From JACTOJ01 sp032335695 (GTDB lineage: Bacteria; Bacillota; Clostridia; Clostridiales; Clostridiaceae), in NCBI RefSeq assembly GCF_032335695.1, contig NZ_JACTOJ010000001.1:303723-367722 (forward strand): a stretch of DNA of 64,000 bases. Reading direction: 5' to 3'. Below the pieces are notes generated by a model. The model had not been told where the DNA came from. It saw nothing but the letters and a program-made list of their open reading frames with translations, and searched no databases. Shown here one piece after another: positions 45,841-55,057 of this stretch. Within the stretch, counting starts at the first letter, position 1. The number at the start of each line of letters is the position of its first letter. The position numbers and the translations under genes are program-made.

Positions 45841-46674
45841 ATGATGAATTATGAGTTATGTTTATGTGATATGGATGGGACACTATTAAATTCAAAAGAT
45901 ATTATATCAAAAGAAAATGAAGCAGCACTAAAAAAACTTCAGCAAAATGGAGTGGAAGTAATTATTGCTTCAGGCAGAGTTGATCTTATGGTGAAGAGTT
46001 TCATAAAACAACTAGATTTGAAAGGCCATGTAATATCCTGTAATGGAGGATTAATTAGAAATATTACTACGGGAGAGATTATTTATTCAAAAGAAATAGC
46101 TCCAAATCTTAGCAAAATGATTTTAAACTATTGCATGGATTTTAATATAAATTTTCTTGTGTATACAGCTAATATGGTATATTCAAATAGAAATAATCCA
46201 AGAGCTACTAAATTTGAAAATCTTAATAAAATTTTAGATAAAGATTTGCAGCTGCCAATAGGATATATAGATAGTACCTCTATTGAAATTATAGATAATA
46301 TAAATGTATTAAAAATTTTAATGGTTTGTGATGACAATGAGCAGGTTAAGTTGCTTCAAAATAAATTTTCTCACTTTGCTGAACTTACAGTAGTAAGTTC
46401 AGCTAACTGCCTTTTAGATATTATGGCTGCAAATATTTCTAAGGGTAATGCATTAAAAATATTGATTGATAAATTAGGAATAAGCCGAGAGAAAGTTATA
46501 GCCTTTGGAGATAATTATAATGATTTGGAAATGCTGCAGTATGCAGGTATGCCAATAGCTATGGAAAATTCCGTGGAGGAAATAAAGAAGGTTGGAAAAT
46601 ATATAACTAAGTCAAATGATGAATCTGGAATCGCCTATGCTATAAACAATTTTATATTTACGAATAAAGATTAA
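45841..46674 (+). CDS. Cof-type HAD phosphatase
   Basis: 277 residues from the ATG at 45841 (AAGGGGGAAG upstream); the frame opens earlier at 45775, inside the promoter region. Motif 1 CDMDGTLL, motif 2 IASGR, motif 3 around GNALK, motif 4 AFGDNYNDLEML. The C2-type cap domain lies between. Substrate probably a sugar phosphate or nucleotide; unknown. Confidence 0.9.
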   Translation: MMNYELCLCDMDGTLLNSKDIISKENEAALKKLQQNGVEVIIASGRVDLMVKSFIKQLDLKGHVISCNGGLIRNITTGEIIYSKEIAPNLSKMILNYCMDFNINFLVYTANMVYSNRNNPRATKFENLNKILDKDLQLPIGYIDSTSIEIIDNINVLKILMVCDDNEQVKLLQNKFSHFAELTVVSSANCLLDIMAANISKGNALKILIDKLGISREKVIAFGDNYNDLEMLQYAGMPIAMENSVEEIKKVGKYITKSNDESGIAYAINNFIFTNKD

Positions 46675-46766
46675 AAAGAATAAACTGATAAGCCCTTGCT
46701 CTTAGAAATAACTACGGGAAAAGAAGGGCAATGGAATGCAGTAAATCCTTTAAAATAGAATACTAA

Positions 46767-46806
46767 TAAAATGAGAAGCCCTTGTTAGCAGGGCTTTTTC
46801 ATTTTA
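46767..46806 (+). terminator. Terminator after the HAD gene
   Basis: AGCCCT (46777-46782)/AGGGCT (46790-46795) extended by AAAATGA/TCATTTT pairing. Confidence 0.75.
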
Positions 46807-46897
46807 CGAAAAAAATCAAATATACTATTAAAACCCTGACTTATTAAAAAGCCAAGGTTATTATTCATATACCACATTCTTGATTTAATAAAAAACA

Positions 46898-47197
46898 TTA
46901 AAAGAAGAAGGGGAAGAATGGAAAGAAAAATGGGAAAAATGGGAAAAATGGGAAGAAAAATCTACGTCTAAAACGAAAACCAACAGGAGGATCAGCAGGA
47001 GGATCATCATAAGATCCAACTGGCATTCCGTTAGCAGCATATATAACGCCATTATTCATATAAGCTACTGTATTACCATTTCCGTCTAAAATCATAGGTC
47101 CAGACATATAGCCCATTACGTTATTTTGTCCGTCGTAAATAGTATTATTTTTAACATAACCTGTTCGAGTGCCACGTTCATTATAAATTCTTTCCAT
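46898..47197 (-). CDS. Small repeat protein (4-fold beta-flower type) with Phe/Pro tail
   Basis: 99 residues from the ATG at 47197 (GGAGCGATAA upstream). It has four repeats of the pattern xYxxNxxxxGYV/M (RIYNERGTRTGYVKNN, TIYDGQNNVMGYMS, MILDGNGNTVAYMNN, VIYAANGMPVGSYD), a pattern of the beta-flower family. It then switches to a basic segment and a pure Phe/Pro tail (FFPFFPFFPFFFPFFPFFF minus one residue) made by a tandem AT/CC repeat in the DNA. Function unknown; the aromatic tail may embed in membrane or mediate assembly. Confidence 0.7.
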   Translation of the reverse strand: MERIYNERGTRTGYVKNNTIYDGQNNVMGYMSGPMILDGNGNTVAYMNNGVIYAANGMPVGSYDDPPADPPVGFRFRRRFFFPFFPFFPFFFPFFPFFF

Positions 47198-47493
47198 TAA
47201 TTTATCGCTCCTTTCATCATATAATGTTGAAATCAGTATAAAAACTTGCATAGTACATTATATGAATCAAACGAGATTTTGTCGACAAAAAAATACTACA
47301 TATCTTTAAATAAAACAAATTAAGAGTAAAAACACGTTTTATGGATAAAAATCATGTTATATATCCACAATGATGGATAAAATGTAACGGACAGAAAGGA
47401 TAAACATATAATATTACTACAAAATAGTAATTCGACAAAAGCAAACAATATTTTTCTTATAATTATTAGCATTTATCTAGAGAGGTGAAATGT

Positions 47494-48411
47494 ATGTTAT
47501 TGGCAGATGACTTCATTAGGCAATCTTTAGAGTTAAATTTATTTTTTCTGAGAATAATGAAGGAACATTCATTTTTTTTAGAGGCAGGCTTCACCCCCAA
47601 AAATGCGAACCTTGCCCAAGAAGGAGATAATTTTAAAGATTTATTTACAGGTTTTCTGACTGAAACAATTGCACTATCCAATGGAGTTATTACTCCCTTT
47701 GTAAAACATTCCGGAGAGCTTGTTACAAGATTTACCTTATCAGCGGAAAAAGCTACTTCGTTTTATACTGGTGTAGCGCTGAATTCAGATGTTACAGTAG
47801 CTGAATCTGATATAGTGCCAAGTCATGGACAAGCATATCCAGAAGGATTAGAGTTTGTTGTAAGAGATTTAAATAATAGGATTATGCATGCTGTTAGAGC
47901 ATTGATTGATTATAAAACAAATATTTTGAATGGTATGCTTTACTGCAGCCTATTTACAACTAATTATCCTCTTTTAATAGATCATATAAGAAGAGAAGCA
48001 CGTTTATATCATAGGATGTTATATAGGCTGCAGCATGGAATTCAATTTGATTTAGCTCGTGAAGCTGTAGAGCAGCAAAGATTCTGGAATAGAATAATGG
48101 CTGAACATGCCAAGTTTATAAGAGGACTTTTAGATCCTACAGAAGATGCTTTAATAAGGACTGCAGATAATTTCGGAAATGAGTTTGATATTTTAACTGC
48201 GCAATCGATAGCTTTGAATGATAGTATTTGTAATATAACTGAAAATGATCTCAGAGCTACAATAAGTATTAGAAACTTTAAAGCACAAGGAACCTCAGGT
48301 TTGATTGATTGTCAAATAAGATCAATCATAGTGCCGCTGCTAGGAGATCACACTTTAAGGGAGGCAAATCATTATTTAAGATTATTAGAAATCTATAAGA
48401 AAAATTTATAA
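47494..48411 (+). CDS. DUF2935 protein
   Basis: 305 residues from the ATG at 47494, with AGAGGTG just upstream (the frame also opens at 47485). Two similar halves are helical and rich in His and Glu (LFFLRIMKEHSFFLEAGF near the start; RFWNRIMAEHAKFIRGLLDP in the second half), consistent with a hemerythrin- or ferritin-like bundle and possible metal binding. In Clostridium the family is linked with sporulation in expression studies I recall only generally. The 296-base gap before it has repeated GGATAAAA boxes near 47341 and 47372. Confidence 0.8.
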   Translation: MLLADDFIRQSLELNLFFLRIMKEHSFFLEAGFTPKNANLAQEGDNFKDLFTGFLTETIALSNGVITPFVKHSGELVTRFTLSAEKATSFYTGVALNSDVTVAESDIVPSHGQAYPEGLEFVVRDLNNRIMHAVRALIDYKTNILNGMLYCSLFTTNYPLLIDHIRREARLYHRMLYRLQHGIQFDLAREAVEQQRFWNRIMAEHAKFIRGLLDPTEDALIRTADNFGNEFDILTAQSIALNDSICNITENDLRATISIRNFKAQGTSGLIDCQIRSIIVPLLGDHTLREANHYLRLLEIYKKNL

Positions 48412-48412
48412 T

Positions 48413-48452
48413 AAAAAGGATGTCTTATTTTAGTATAGGACATCTTTTTTTA
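48413..48452 (+). terminator. Terminator after DUF2935
   Basis: GATGTC (48419-48424)/GACATC (48439-48444) stem flanked by AAAAA and TTTTTT. Confidence 0.75.
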
Positions 48453-48500
48453 TAAAAATAATAATTAAGGAGGGACTTGACCCTCCTAAGATAGGCTATA

Positions 48501-48683
48501 TTAGTATTCTGCATTTCTGCAAGAAGCGCAAGAAAGGAAGAATAATGCGATGATAAATAATATGCCATTTCCTACTGGACTGTCTTTTGCATCATCGTCG
48601 TGTCCATCTTTACGTCTTGAAAATTGAAGAACGATGAGAATTAATATTACAAGAGTCGGAAAGTTGCAGATACAATTAGACAT
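48501..48683 (-). CDS. Small Cys-containing membrane protein
   Basis: 60 residues with AAAAGGAGGA upstream of the ATG. Two hydrophobic segments (TLVILILIVLQF; GILFIIALFFLSC) flank a charged loop (RRKDGHDDDAKD). Two Cys near the N-terminus (CIC) and two at the C-terminus (SCASC). Similar very small membrane proteins occur in the spore envelope of clostridia; the assignment is by resemblance only. Confidence 0.7.
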   Translation of the reverse strand: MSNCICNFPTLVILILIVLQFSRRKDGHDDDAKDSPVGNGILFIIALFFLSCASCRNAEY

Positions 48684-48880
48684 ATTAAATCCTCCTTTTA
48701 AAAGTTAATCTGGAGTTTATTAAATCCACCAACATGGAAATTATTCTTTTGTTATAATTTATTGTATGACAATCAAATTGAAAATGTTACACGAACAGAC
48801 ACAATCTAACTCTAAACTTCATAATTATCACACAACCTTATGCTATTATGAAAAAGAATTTTAATAGCGGAGGTACAGAG

Positions 48881-49987
48881 ATGAATAAACTAAAGAAAAG
48901 TGCTGTAATGGTGATGCTTGCTATGTCCTTAATGAATAGCACTGCATTGGCGGATTCAATGGGGGATAAGCTTCAAGGACAGCAAAATCAATTGAAAAGT
49001 GACAAGGCTCAGCTTCAAAATGTACAGAGTAAGCTGGATAGTATGGAGCAGAATATTGAAATATTAGATGATAAGATTGGAAGTATTTCGGGAAATATAG
49101 ATGAAAATAAGAAGAGTATTGCCAATATTGAGAAGAGCATAAGTGGTGCAGAGATTGAACTTAATAATTCACAGCAGGAGGTGGATAAAGCGGATGCCTT
49201 ATTAAGTGAAAGGGTACGAGCTATGTATAAGAATAGTATGCTAGACTATATAGAAATTCTTCTTGATTCAAAAAGCACAAGAGATTTAATTTCAAGGATA
49301 GAACTAGTAAGTAAAATAGTGAGTTATGATAATAAGGTTATTGACGAATTAAAGAGCAGTCAAGATAAGGTTAAAAAGGAAAAGGCCTCTCTTCAGAAAC
49401 AAAAGGAAAAGCTAGTTGTACTGAATAAAGAAAATGGTAATAAAATTGGGGAGTTGAATTCCACAAAAGAAAGGCAAAAAATCCTTGCTGTAGAACTAAA
49501 AAGTCAGCAAGCAGCTTTAGGCTCACAAGTAAATTCATCTCAGGCTCAGGTCAACGATACCCTTAAACAAATTGCATTGATAAAGAAAAACACTCCTAAG
49601 ATTTCTCTATCTAGAGGAGGATCACCTATATCAAGCAATTCAATAATTGCTTATGCTTCTAATTTTCTAGGAACTCCTTATGTATGGGGAGGCACAAGCC
49701 CAATTCCTGGCTTTGATTGTTCAGGTTTCACACAATATGTATATGCGCATTTTGGAATTCACCTTGGAAGGACAACCTATGACCAGATAAAGGATGGAGC
49801 AGAGGTATCAAGGGATGAGCTTAAGCCGGGGGATTTGGTATTCTTTGGCAGTTGGAGCAATCCTCATCATATGGGAATATATATTGGAAATAATACATAT
49901 ATACATGCACCTCACACAGGGGATGTAGTTAAGGTTTCTGCCATGACAAGAAGTGATTATGTAACTGCTAGAAGAGTAATGCAGTAG
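48881..49987 (+). CDS. Secreted NlpC/P60 peptidoglycan endopeptidase (PcsB/CwlO-like)
   Basis: 368 residues from the ATG at 48881 (CGGAGGT upstream; frame opens at 48848). N-terminal signal peptide (MNKLKKSAVMVMLAMSLM...ALA), a long coiled coil (about 25-230), then a C-terminal NlpC/P60 domain with FLGTPYVWGG, DCSGFTQYVY (catalytic Cys) and HHMGIYIG (catalytic His) and HAPHTG. Such proteins cleave stem peptides during growth; the coiled coil probably holds it in check until FtsEX-type activation. Confidence 0.93.
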   Translation: MNKLKKSAVMVMLAMSLMNSTALADSMGDKLQGQQNQLKSDKAQLQNVQSKLDSMEQNIEILDDKIGSISGNIDENKKSIANIEKSISGAEIELNNSQQEVDKADALLSERVRAMYKNSMLDYIEILLDSKSTRDLISRIELVSKIVSYDNKVIDELKSSQDKVKKEKASLQKQKEKLVVLNKENGNKIGELNSTKERQKILAVELKSQQAALGSQVNSSQAQVNDTLKQIALIKKNTPKISLSRGGSPISSNSIIAYASNFLGTPYVWGGTSPIPGFDCSGFTQYVYAHFGIHLGRTTYDQIKDGAEVSRDELKPGDLVFFGSWSNPHHMGIYIGNNTYIHAPHTGDVVKVSAMTRSDYVTARRVMQ

Positions 49988-50059
49988 GTATATTTATCTT
50001 TCTTTCAATAAAAAATAATAAGTAATAGAATTTAACATCTAAAGATAAGGAGCAAAGGT

Positions 50060-50764
50060 ATGCTTGAAGGAAAGAAAATTCTTGTGATAGATGATGAAGT
50101 GAAAATAGTGGAAGTGATAAAGCTGTATCTGGAGAATCATGGGTTTGAGGTGTTTGAGGCCTACGAAGGAACTCAGGCACTGAAGACATATGATAAAGAA
50201 AATCCTGATCTTGTGATCCTGGATTTGATGCTTCCAGATATAAAAGGAGAAGATATATGTAAAAATATCAGAATGAAATCCAGAGTGCCTATCATCATGC
50301 TGACTTCAAAGGTTGATGAGAGTGATGTGGTGGCTGGACTTTATATGGGAGCGGATGACTATATCACAAAGCCCTTTAGCGTGAAAGAGCTAGTGGCAAG
50401 GGTGGTGGCGTTATTGAGGAGATTAAGTGATGAAGCAATGCCTCTGTCAGATATAATAGAGCTGGATGATGATTTAGTGGTAGATGTGCTTAAGCATGAA
50501 GTAAGAAAAAATAGAGATTCCTTGTATTTAACTTCTACAGAATTCAAGCTTCTAATGACCTTACTGAAATATCCTCAAAAAATTTTTACGAGAGAAGAAC
50601 TTATGGATATAGTGCTTGGAGAAGAGAATTTTGGCTATAATAGAGTTATAGATACCCATGTAAAAAACCTCAGGCAAAAAATTGAGCTCAATCCTAGACA
50701 GCCTAAATATATAGTGACCGTTCATGGTACTGGTTATAGATTCGGCGGTGGGAAAAATGGCTAA
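50060..50764 (+). CDS. OmpR-family response regulator
   Basis: 234 residues: receiver (VIDDEVK, Asp in VILDLMLPD about 56, TSK, KPFS) and winged-helix effector (TSTEFKLLMTLLKYPQKIFTREEL; DTHVKNLRQKIE; GTGYRFGG). It lies just after the NlpC/P60 gene and overlaps its kinase. Control of the cell-wall hydrolase is a plausible role but not shown. Confidence 0.93.
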   Translation: MLEGKKILVIDDEVKIVEVIKLYLENHGFEVFEAYEGTQALKTYDKENPDLVILDLMLPDIKGEDICKNIRMKSRVPIIMLTSKVDESDVVAGLYMGADDYITKPFSVKELVARVVALLRRLSDEAMPLSDIIELDDDLVVDVLKHEVRKNRDSLYLTSTEFKLLMTLLKYPQKIFTREELMDIVLGEENFGYNRVIDTHVKNLRQKIELNPRQPKYIVTVHGTGYRFGGGKNG

Positions 50765-52154
50765 GTCTTTAAGATTTAAATTATCCTTGTCCTATATGCT
50801 GTTAACTATTATCTGCGTGGTTTTAATCTGTTCTTTTTTAAATTTATTTCTAAAAACGGAATTTAAGAATTTTGTTATTGCTGAGCAGGACAGTGAAAAC
50901 AAAAACATAGTTAAAAATATAAGTATGCAGTACCTAGCTGGTTCCCATCAGAAATGGAACACCCAGGTAATAGGGAATATAGGCTTTAATGCCATTGATA
51001 AGGGCTTATTTATAACCGTGAAAGATGCTTCAGGGAAGATTATATGGGATGCTTCCACCTATGATTATGATAAGTGTGAAATTGTAAAAAAGCATCTTAC
51101 AGCAAGCATGGTCTCACGCTATCCAAACTGGAAGGGTATGTATACAAAGAATAGCTATGAAATCACAAACAGCAAAAGTGTAGTTGGCAGCATTGATATA
51201 GGTTATTTTGGTCCCTACTTTTACACTGATAATGAGATAATGTTTTTAAATACCTTAAATAACATAGTTCTAGGTATTGGTTCTGTAGTTTTAATTGTTG
51301 CCTTAATTCTTGGCTTTTTAATGGCACGAGGGCTAAGCACTCCTATACTGAGTGTAATAAAATCAGCCAAGATGCTGTCAATAGGTAATTTCAATGAAAA
51401 GGTAAATAAAAAAGCTGATATAACGGAGATAAATGAGTTGATTTTAACTATTAACAATCTTGGAGCTTCTCTTCATGAACAAGAAATAATGAGAAAACGC
51501 CTTACGAAGGATGTGTCCCATGAACTGAGAACTCCATTAACCACTGTACATAGTCACATAGAGGCAATGATGGACGGACTTTGGCAGCCTACTCCAGAAA
51601 GGCTTGCCAGCTGCCAGGAGGAAATAGAAAGGCTAATGCGTCTTGTTGGAGACTTGGAAACCTTGAGCAAATATGAAAGTGAAAATCTTATACTAAGTAA
51701 AACTAAGTTCAATATAAGTGAGGCAATAAAAAATATAGTTTTAAACTTTCAGAATGAATTTATCAATAAACAGGTTAAGCTGCGTTTTTATGAGAGGGCT
51801 GAAAAGGTCTATGGAGATAAGGATAAAATCAATCAGGTCATTATAAATCTTTTATCCAATGCTCTTAAATATACGCCTAAAGGCGGAGAAGTACAGGTGT
51901 TCATAGGTGAAGATAAGGAATATATACTTGTTAAGGTTAGGGACAACGGTATAGGTATAGCTGAAAAAGATATTTCCCATGTTTTTGACAGATTCTACAG
52001 AGCGGATGAATCTAGAAACAGGAAAACTGGAGGATCTGGCATAGGACTTACCATAGCAAAGGCTATTGTGGATGCACATAGAGGCACCTTTAAGGTTGAA
52101 AGCAAAGTTGGAGAAGGCACAGAATTTACAGTGGGAATATTAAAGAAAATGTAA
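50757..52154 (+). CDS. Sensor histidine kinase
   Basis: 465 residues from the ATG at 50757 (GGCGGTGGG upstream, overlapping the regulator end by eight bases). Two helices (about 8-28 and 170-195) enclose an extracellular sensor region; HAMP follows; then H-box KDVSHELRTPLTTVHSH, N-box INLLSNALKYTPKGG and G-box GGSGIGLTIAKAIV. Complete and likely active. Confidence 0.93.
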   Translation: MAKSLRFKLSLSYMLLTIICVVLICSFLNLFLKTEFKNFVIAEQDSENKNIVKNISMQYLAGSHQKWNTQVIGNIGFNAIDKGLFITVKDASGKIIWDASTYDYDKCEIVKKHLTASMVSRYPNWKGMYTKNSYEITNSKSVVGSIDIGYFGPYFYTDNEIMFLNTLNNIVLGIGSVVLIVALILGFLMARGLSTPILSVIKSAKMLSIGNFNEKVNKKADITEINELILTINNLGASLHEQEIMRKRLTKDVSHELRTPLTTVHSHIEAMMDGLWQPTPERLASCQEEIERLMRLVGDLETLSKYESENLILSKTKFNISEAIKNIVLNFQNEFINKQVKLRFYERAEKVYGDKDKINQVIINLLSNALKYTPKGGEVQVFIGEDKEYILVKVRDNGIGIAEKDISHVFDRFYRADESRNRKTGGSGIGLTIAKAIVDAHRGTFKVESKVGEGTEFTVGILKKM

Positions 52155-52288
52155 TTGTGTAATGCTATTTAATTTGGATACCCAAAAATATAAAATATCA
52201 ATTGATAATGAATTGCAATTAAAACTTTACTAATACAGTTGTAAATATGCAATTTATGAGTAAAGTATAATATTATTCTGGATATCAA

Positions 52289-52318
52289 TTGACAAATAAC
52301 AATAGTATATAATATAAT
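52289..52318 (+). promoter_or_regulatory. Promoter of the manganese riboswitch and exporter
   Basis: TTGACA (52289-52294), 18 bases, TATAAT (52313-52318); transcription would begin about 20 bases before the riboswitch. Confidence 0.75.
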
Positions 52319-52343
52319 TTTAGTAGTAATTAAATATTTATAG

Positions 52344-52476
52344 TTAAAAGGGAGTAACTGCCTTAAAAAGGTGATAAAGTCAACATACTGACCCTTGGTC
52401 TGGCTTTATCGTAACTGATTTTAGTTAAGTGAGACTTTTAGCACAATGAATCCATTGTGTTAGAGGTCTTTTTTGA
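52344..52476 (+). promoter_or_regulatory. yybP-ykoY manganese riboswitch with terminator
   Basis: The aptamer runs TTAAAAGGGAGTAACTGCC, GTCAACATACTGACC, TGGTCTGGC and AGTTAAGTGAGACTTTTA (52344-52440), the conserved order of yybP-ykoY. The expression platform is a terminator (AGACTTTTAGCACAATG / CATTGTGTTAGAGGTCT, 52432-52468) with a T-run. High manganese binding should allow read-through to the exporter. Confidence 0.9.
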
Positions 52477-52524
52477 TGTTATAAATTCTTTCATCAAAAA
52501 AGATTTCTACATAGTGTGTTTTCT

Positions 52525-52558
52525 TTGTGTTAAAGGTCTTTATTTATTTTTAACACAA
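52525..52558 (+). repeat. Second hairpin, duplicate of the riboswitch tail
   Basis: Perfect 10-bp arms TTGTGTTAAA (52525-52534) and TTTAACACAA (52549-52558). The GTGTTAAAGGTCTTT segment repeats the riboswitch terminator's GTGTTAGAGGTCTTT, so it looks duplicated and could be a second attenuator. Confidence 0.55.
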
Positions 52559-52620
52559 TTTAGATAGGAGGGAAAATAATTTTTTTATTAATCAATTTTT
52601 TTAATTAAGGGGAGATAAAT

Positions 52621-53313
52621 ATGGCATCATTTATTAAAGCCTTGCTTCTTGTGGTGGTTGCTGAAATGGGAGATAAGACACAGCTTTTAGCTATGGCTAT
52701 GGCAAGCAAGTATAAGGTAAAACAAGTTCTTTTGGGGGTATTAGCGGCTACTATTTTAAATCACGCTGTAGCGGTTTTAGTTGGAAGCTACTTAAGCACT
52801 GTAATACCTATGGGCGCAGTTAAGCTTGTTGCTGCAGTTTTGTTTTTAGTTTTTGGATTATGGACTATTCGAGGAGATAAACTGGAGGGAGAGGAAGATA
52901 AAAAAGTAAAGTTTGGTCCTATAGTTACAGTAGCTATTGCATTCTTTTTAGCAGAAATGGGAGATAAAACACAGCTCATGACCATAACTATTGCTGCTGA
53001 AAATAAGCAGCCCTTATTTATATTAATGGGGACAACAGTAGGAATGTTAATAGCAGATGGAATAGGAATTTTATTTGGAGCATGGATGTGCAGACACATA
53101 CCAGAAGTATACATAAAGTGGGGAGCAGGAGTAATATTTATGTTCTTCGGATCTTTAACTTTATATAATTCGGTTCCTAGTTCATTTTTAAATCCAATAT
53201 TCATATTATTATATTTAGTTGTACTAGGAGCGCTGATATACTTATTTGGAGTAAAATTCGCCTATTTTGGTCAGATGTGTAAAAGAGATGTTGATAATAA
53301 TAAATCCGCATAA
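52621..53313 (+). CDS. GDT1/UPF0016-family manganese exporter
   Basis: 230 residues, six helices in two repeats, each with the signature E-x-G-D-K-[ST]: VVAEMGDKTQLLAM near residue 14 and FFLAEMGDKTQLMTI near 113. Members move Mn or Ca out of the cell; the upstream manganese riboswitch points to manganese. Strong agreement between structure and regulation. GGGGAGATAA lies before the ATG. Confidence 0.93.
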   Translation: MASFIKALLLVVVAEMGDKTQLLAMAMASKYKVKQVLLGVLAATILNHAVAVLVGSYLSTVIPMGAVKLVAAVLFLVFGLWTIRGDKLEGEEDKKVKFGPIVTVAIAFFLAEMGDKTQLMTITIAAENKQPLFILMGTTVGMLIADGIGILFGAWMCRHIPEVYIKWGAGVIFMFFGSLTLYNSVPSSFLNPIFILLYLVVLGALIYLFGVKFAYFGQMCKRDVDNNKSA

Positions 53314-53432
53314 GCTGTATGCTATTTCTGAAAAAGCATTAACATATAAAATAAATAATCACTAAATGTTTGAAACATATATAATATTTGTATATATCAG
53401 TTATTGAATAGATATTTATGGGAGGTTTTAAT

Positions 53433-53710
53433 TTGCATGTTAAAGAGCTAGGAGAAGAGGAAAAAAATTACTGAAGGAAAGATTTTATAAGATAAAAGCC
53501 TTTCAGGAAAGAGGCGAATGCTTCTCTTGTCACAACTTTATTGCAGGAGACATATTTCCGGATGAGGGTTTGATTTTTTATGAAGATGAAAAGGTCAGGT
53601 GTCAATTTGAAAAATATGCCAGGACAACTGGGCAGACAATATTAGATAATGGTGTGATTTTTATATATACATTATATTCAAGTAAATGTTATAATTGGAA
53701 CGAAAAGTGA
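53433..53710 (+). pseudogene. Frameshifted and truncated HIT-family gene
   Basis: From TTG 53433 (GGGAGG upstream) the frame reads HVKELGEEEKNY and stops at TGA; inserting one T restores KERFYKIKAFQERGECFSC and continues HNFIAGDIFPDEGLIFYED to RTTGQTI, the N-terminal part of a HIT (histidine triad) protein. The HxHxH active site is absent, and an unrelated tail ends at TGA 53708-53710. Both a frameshift and a 3' loss are inferred. Confidence 0.65.
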
Positions 53711-53817
53711 TTGAAACTTATAAGTGAGAAGTGAAGTATAGATTATGCAATTAAGAAATAAGCAGCTTGGATTTTAAGCAGGTGTTTAGTAATTAATTTC
53801 AAAATGGAGTGATTTAT

Positions 53818-54201
53818 GTGAGAACTATAAATAACAATAAATTTAAAATTATAGTATATATTCTCTTTGCCATTTATTTAATTGGGCTTTTTATAGGGAA
53901 CAGCTTTAATATTGCCTTTTTATCAATTATAGGAAACATTTGTTTGATATTAACTATTTGTGTCATTTTATTTGAAAGATTTAATAAATTAAGGACCTCA
54001 CTGATAATTTATTGCATTTTATTTTTAAGTATTCAAGTTTTTGCTTATGCACGTAATATTAATTTTTTTAAGATATATTTTAGTATTGATAATGGAAAGG
54101 GAAGCTCATACAGTCTAGCATGTACAGTCGTTCCAATTATTCTGACATATTTCATAAATTTTATATATCAGATACTTAATAAAAGAGCAGTAAATAAATA
54201 A
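53818..54201 (+). CDS. Small membrane protein of unknown function
   Basis: 127 residues from the GTG at 53818 (GGAG upstream). About four hydrophobic helices (IVYILFAIYLIGLFIG; IAFLSIIGNICLILTICVI; LIIYCILFLSIQVFAYA; CTVVPIILTYFINFIYQIL). No recognised family. A terminator follows. Confidence 0.6.
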   Translation: MRTINNNKFKIIVYILFAIYLIGLFIGNSFNIAFLSIIGNICLILTICVILFERFNKLRTSLIIYCILFLSIQVFAYARNINFFKIYFSIDNGKGSSYSLACTVVPIILTYFINFIYQILNKRAVNK

Positions 54202-54283
54202 TATTTTGTGCCGGTAAGCAACTGTTAAATTCTGTAATGTTGTTTTTGTTTATAGAGCTTGAAAAATAAATTACTTTATAAAT

Positions 54284-54316
54284 AAAACGGGCAAGCTTAA
54301 GCATGTCCGTTTTTAT
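54284..54316. terminator. Terminator between converging genes
   Basis: AAAACGG (54284-54290)/CCGTTTT (54307-54313) with inner GC pairing. Confidence 0.75.
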
Positions 54317-54323
54317 GTTTTGT

Positions 54324-54575
54324 TTAGCCATGAAGTCCATTGGACTGTCTCTCCATGTTTTCTATAACTACATCATGAATATCTCCTAAGGAAGCACAAT
54401 ACTCCAGTATTTCCCAAGGGGTATTTGTGTGAAAATGAATTTTAATAAGCTCTTCATCTCCAACCGCAAGTAAGGAATCTCCTTGAAAGTTTTTAGTTAT
54501 ATATTCATTGATGGCATCTTCTGAAAGGTTTTTTCCTGCAATTAACAGTTGTGTATCAAATTTGTATTCTATCAT
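54324..54575 (-). CDS. Stand-alone FakA/DAK-C-like domain
   Basis: 83 residues. It matches the C-terminal domain of the YloV/FakA fatty-acid kinase family (FDTQLLIAGKNL; FQGDSLLAVGDEELIKIHFH; TNTPWEILEYCASLGD), which in FakA follows the kinase domain and contacts FakB. Here it occurs alone, without the DhaL kinase domain. The role may be regulatory. The downstream 3' end converges with the membrane protein gene. Confidence 0.75.
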   Translation of the reverse strand: MIEYKFDTQLLIAGKNLSEDAINEYITKNFQGDSLLAVGDEELIKIHFHTNTPWEILEYCASLGDIHDVVIENMERQSNGLHG

Positions 54576-54758
54576 AATAATCTCCTTTTATTTGTTAAGT
54601 TAACCCTAAAGTAAAAACAAATATTTCTAAGGGTACATTCTATTATACATAACTCATGGGTAAAGAATCCAGCAATTATATTAAATTTATCTGCCATATA
54701 ATAAAATTTTAGTATTAAAGCAGAAAATAAAACTAATGTTAATGAAAAAGGTGATAAA

Positions 54759-54951
54759 ATGGTAAAAATTAATAAACTTCTTATATTGCTCATTACTTTT
54801 ATATTAGAAGTTCAAATTACATTAGTAACTTGTGTTTATGCCATACATTTACAAGGCAGTTGATGAATATTACTCAAAATATCTAATGTATACCCCAATG
54901 GTTGCCCCATATACTGTATATGTGTTACTCTTTGAACACATAAAAATATGA
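54759..54951 (+). pseudogene. Remnant of a secreted DUF3888-like protein
   Basis: A short peptide with AAAGGTGAT and a signal-like start (MVKINKLLILLITFILEVQI) ends after 34 codons. In another frame the sequence continues KAVDEYYSKYLMYTPMVAPY to TGA at 54949-54951, resembling the core of the DUF3888 family of secreted proteins. A deletion between the two parts is inferred. The stretch from 54576 to 55057 holds nothing else. Confidence 0.5.
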
Positions 54952-55057
54952 GCTGCTACCTAAATAATATTTCTTGGCAATAAAATAATTAGAATTTATA
55001 AATTATATAAAAATAAAAAAATTATTATATTAAACTTTAAAAGGATTGGTATTAAAT

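Noticed and set aside
46694..46731. Hairpin GCCCTT...AAGGGC after the HAD gene
   Set aside because: Loop is too long to act as a terminator; the better one is at 46767-46806.
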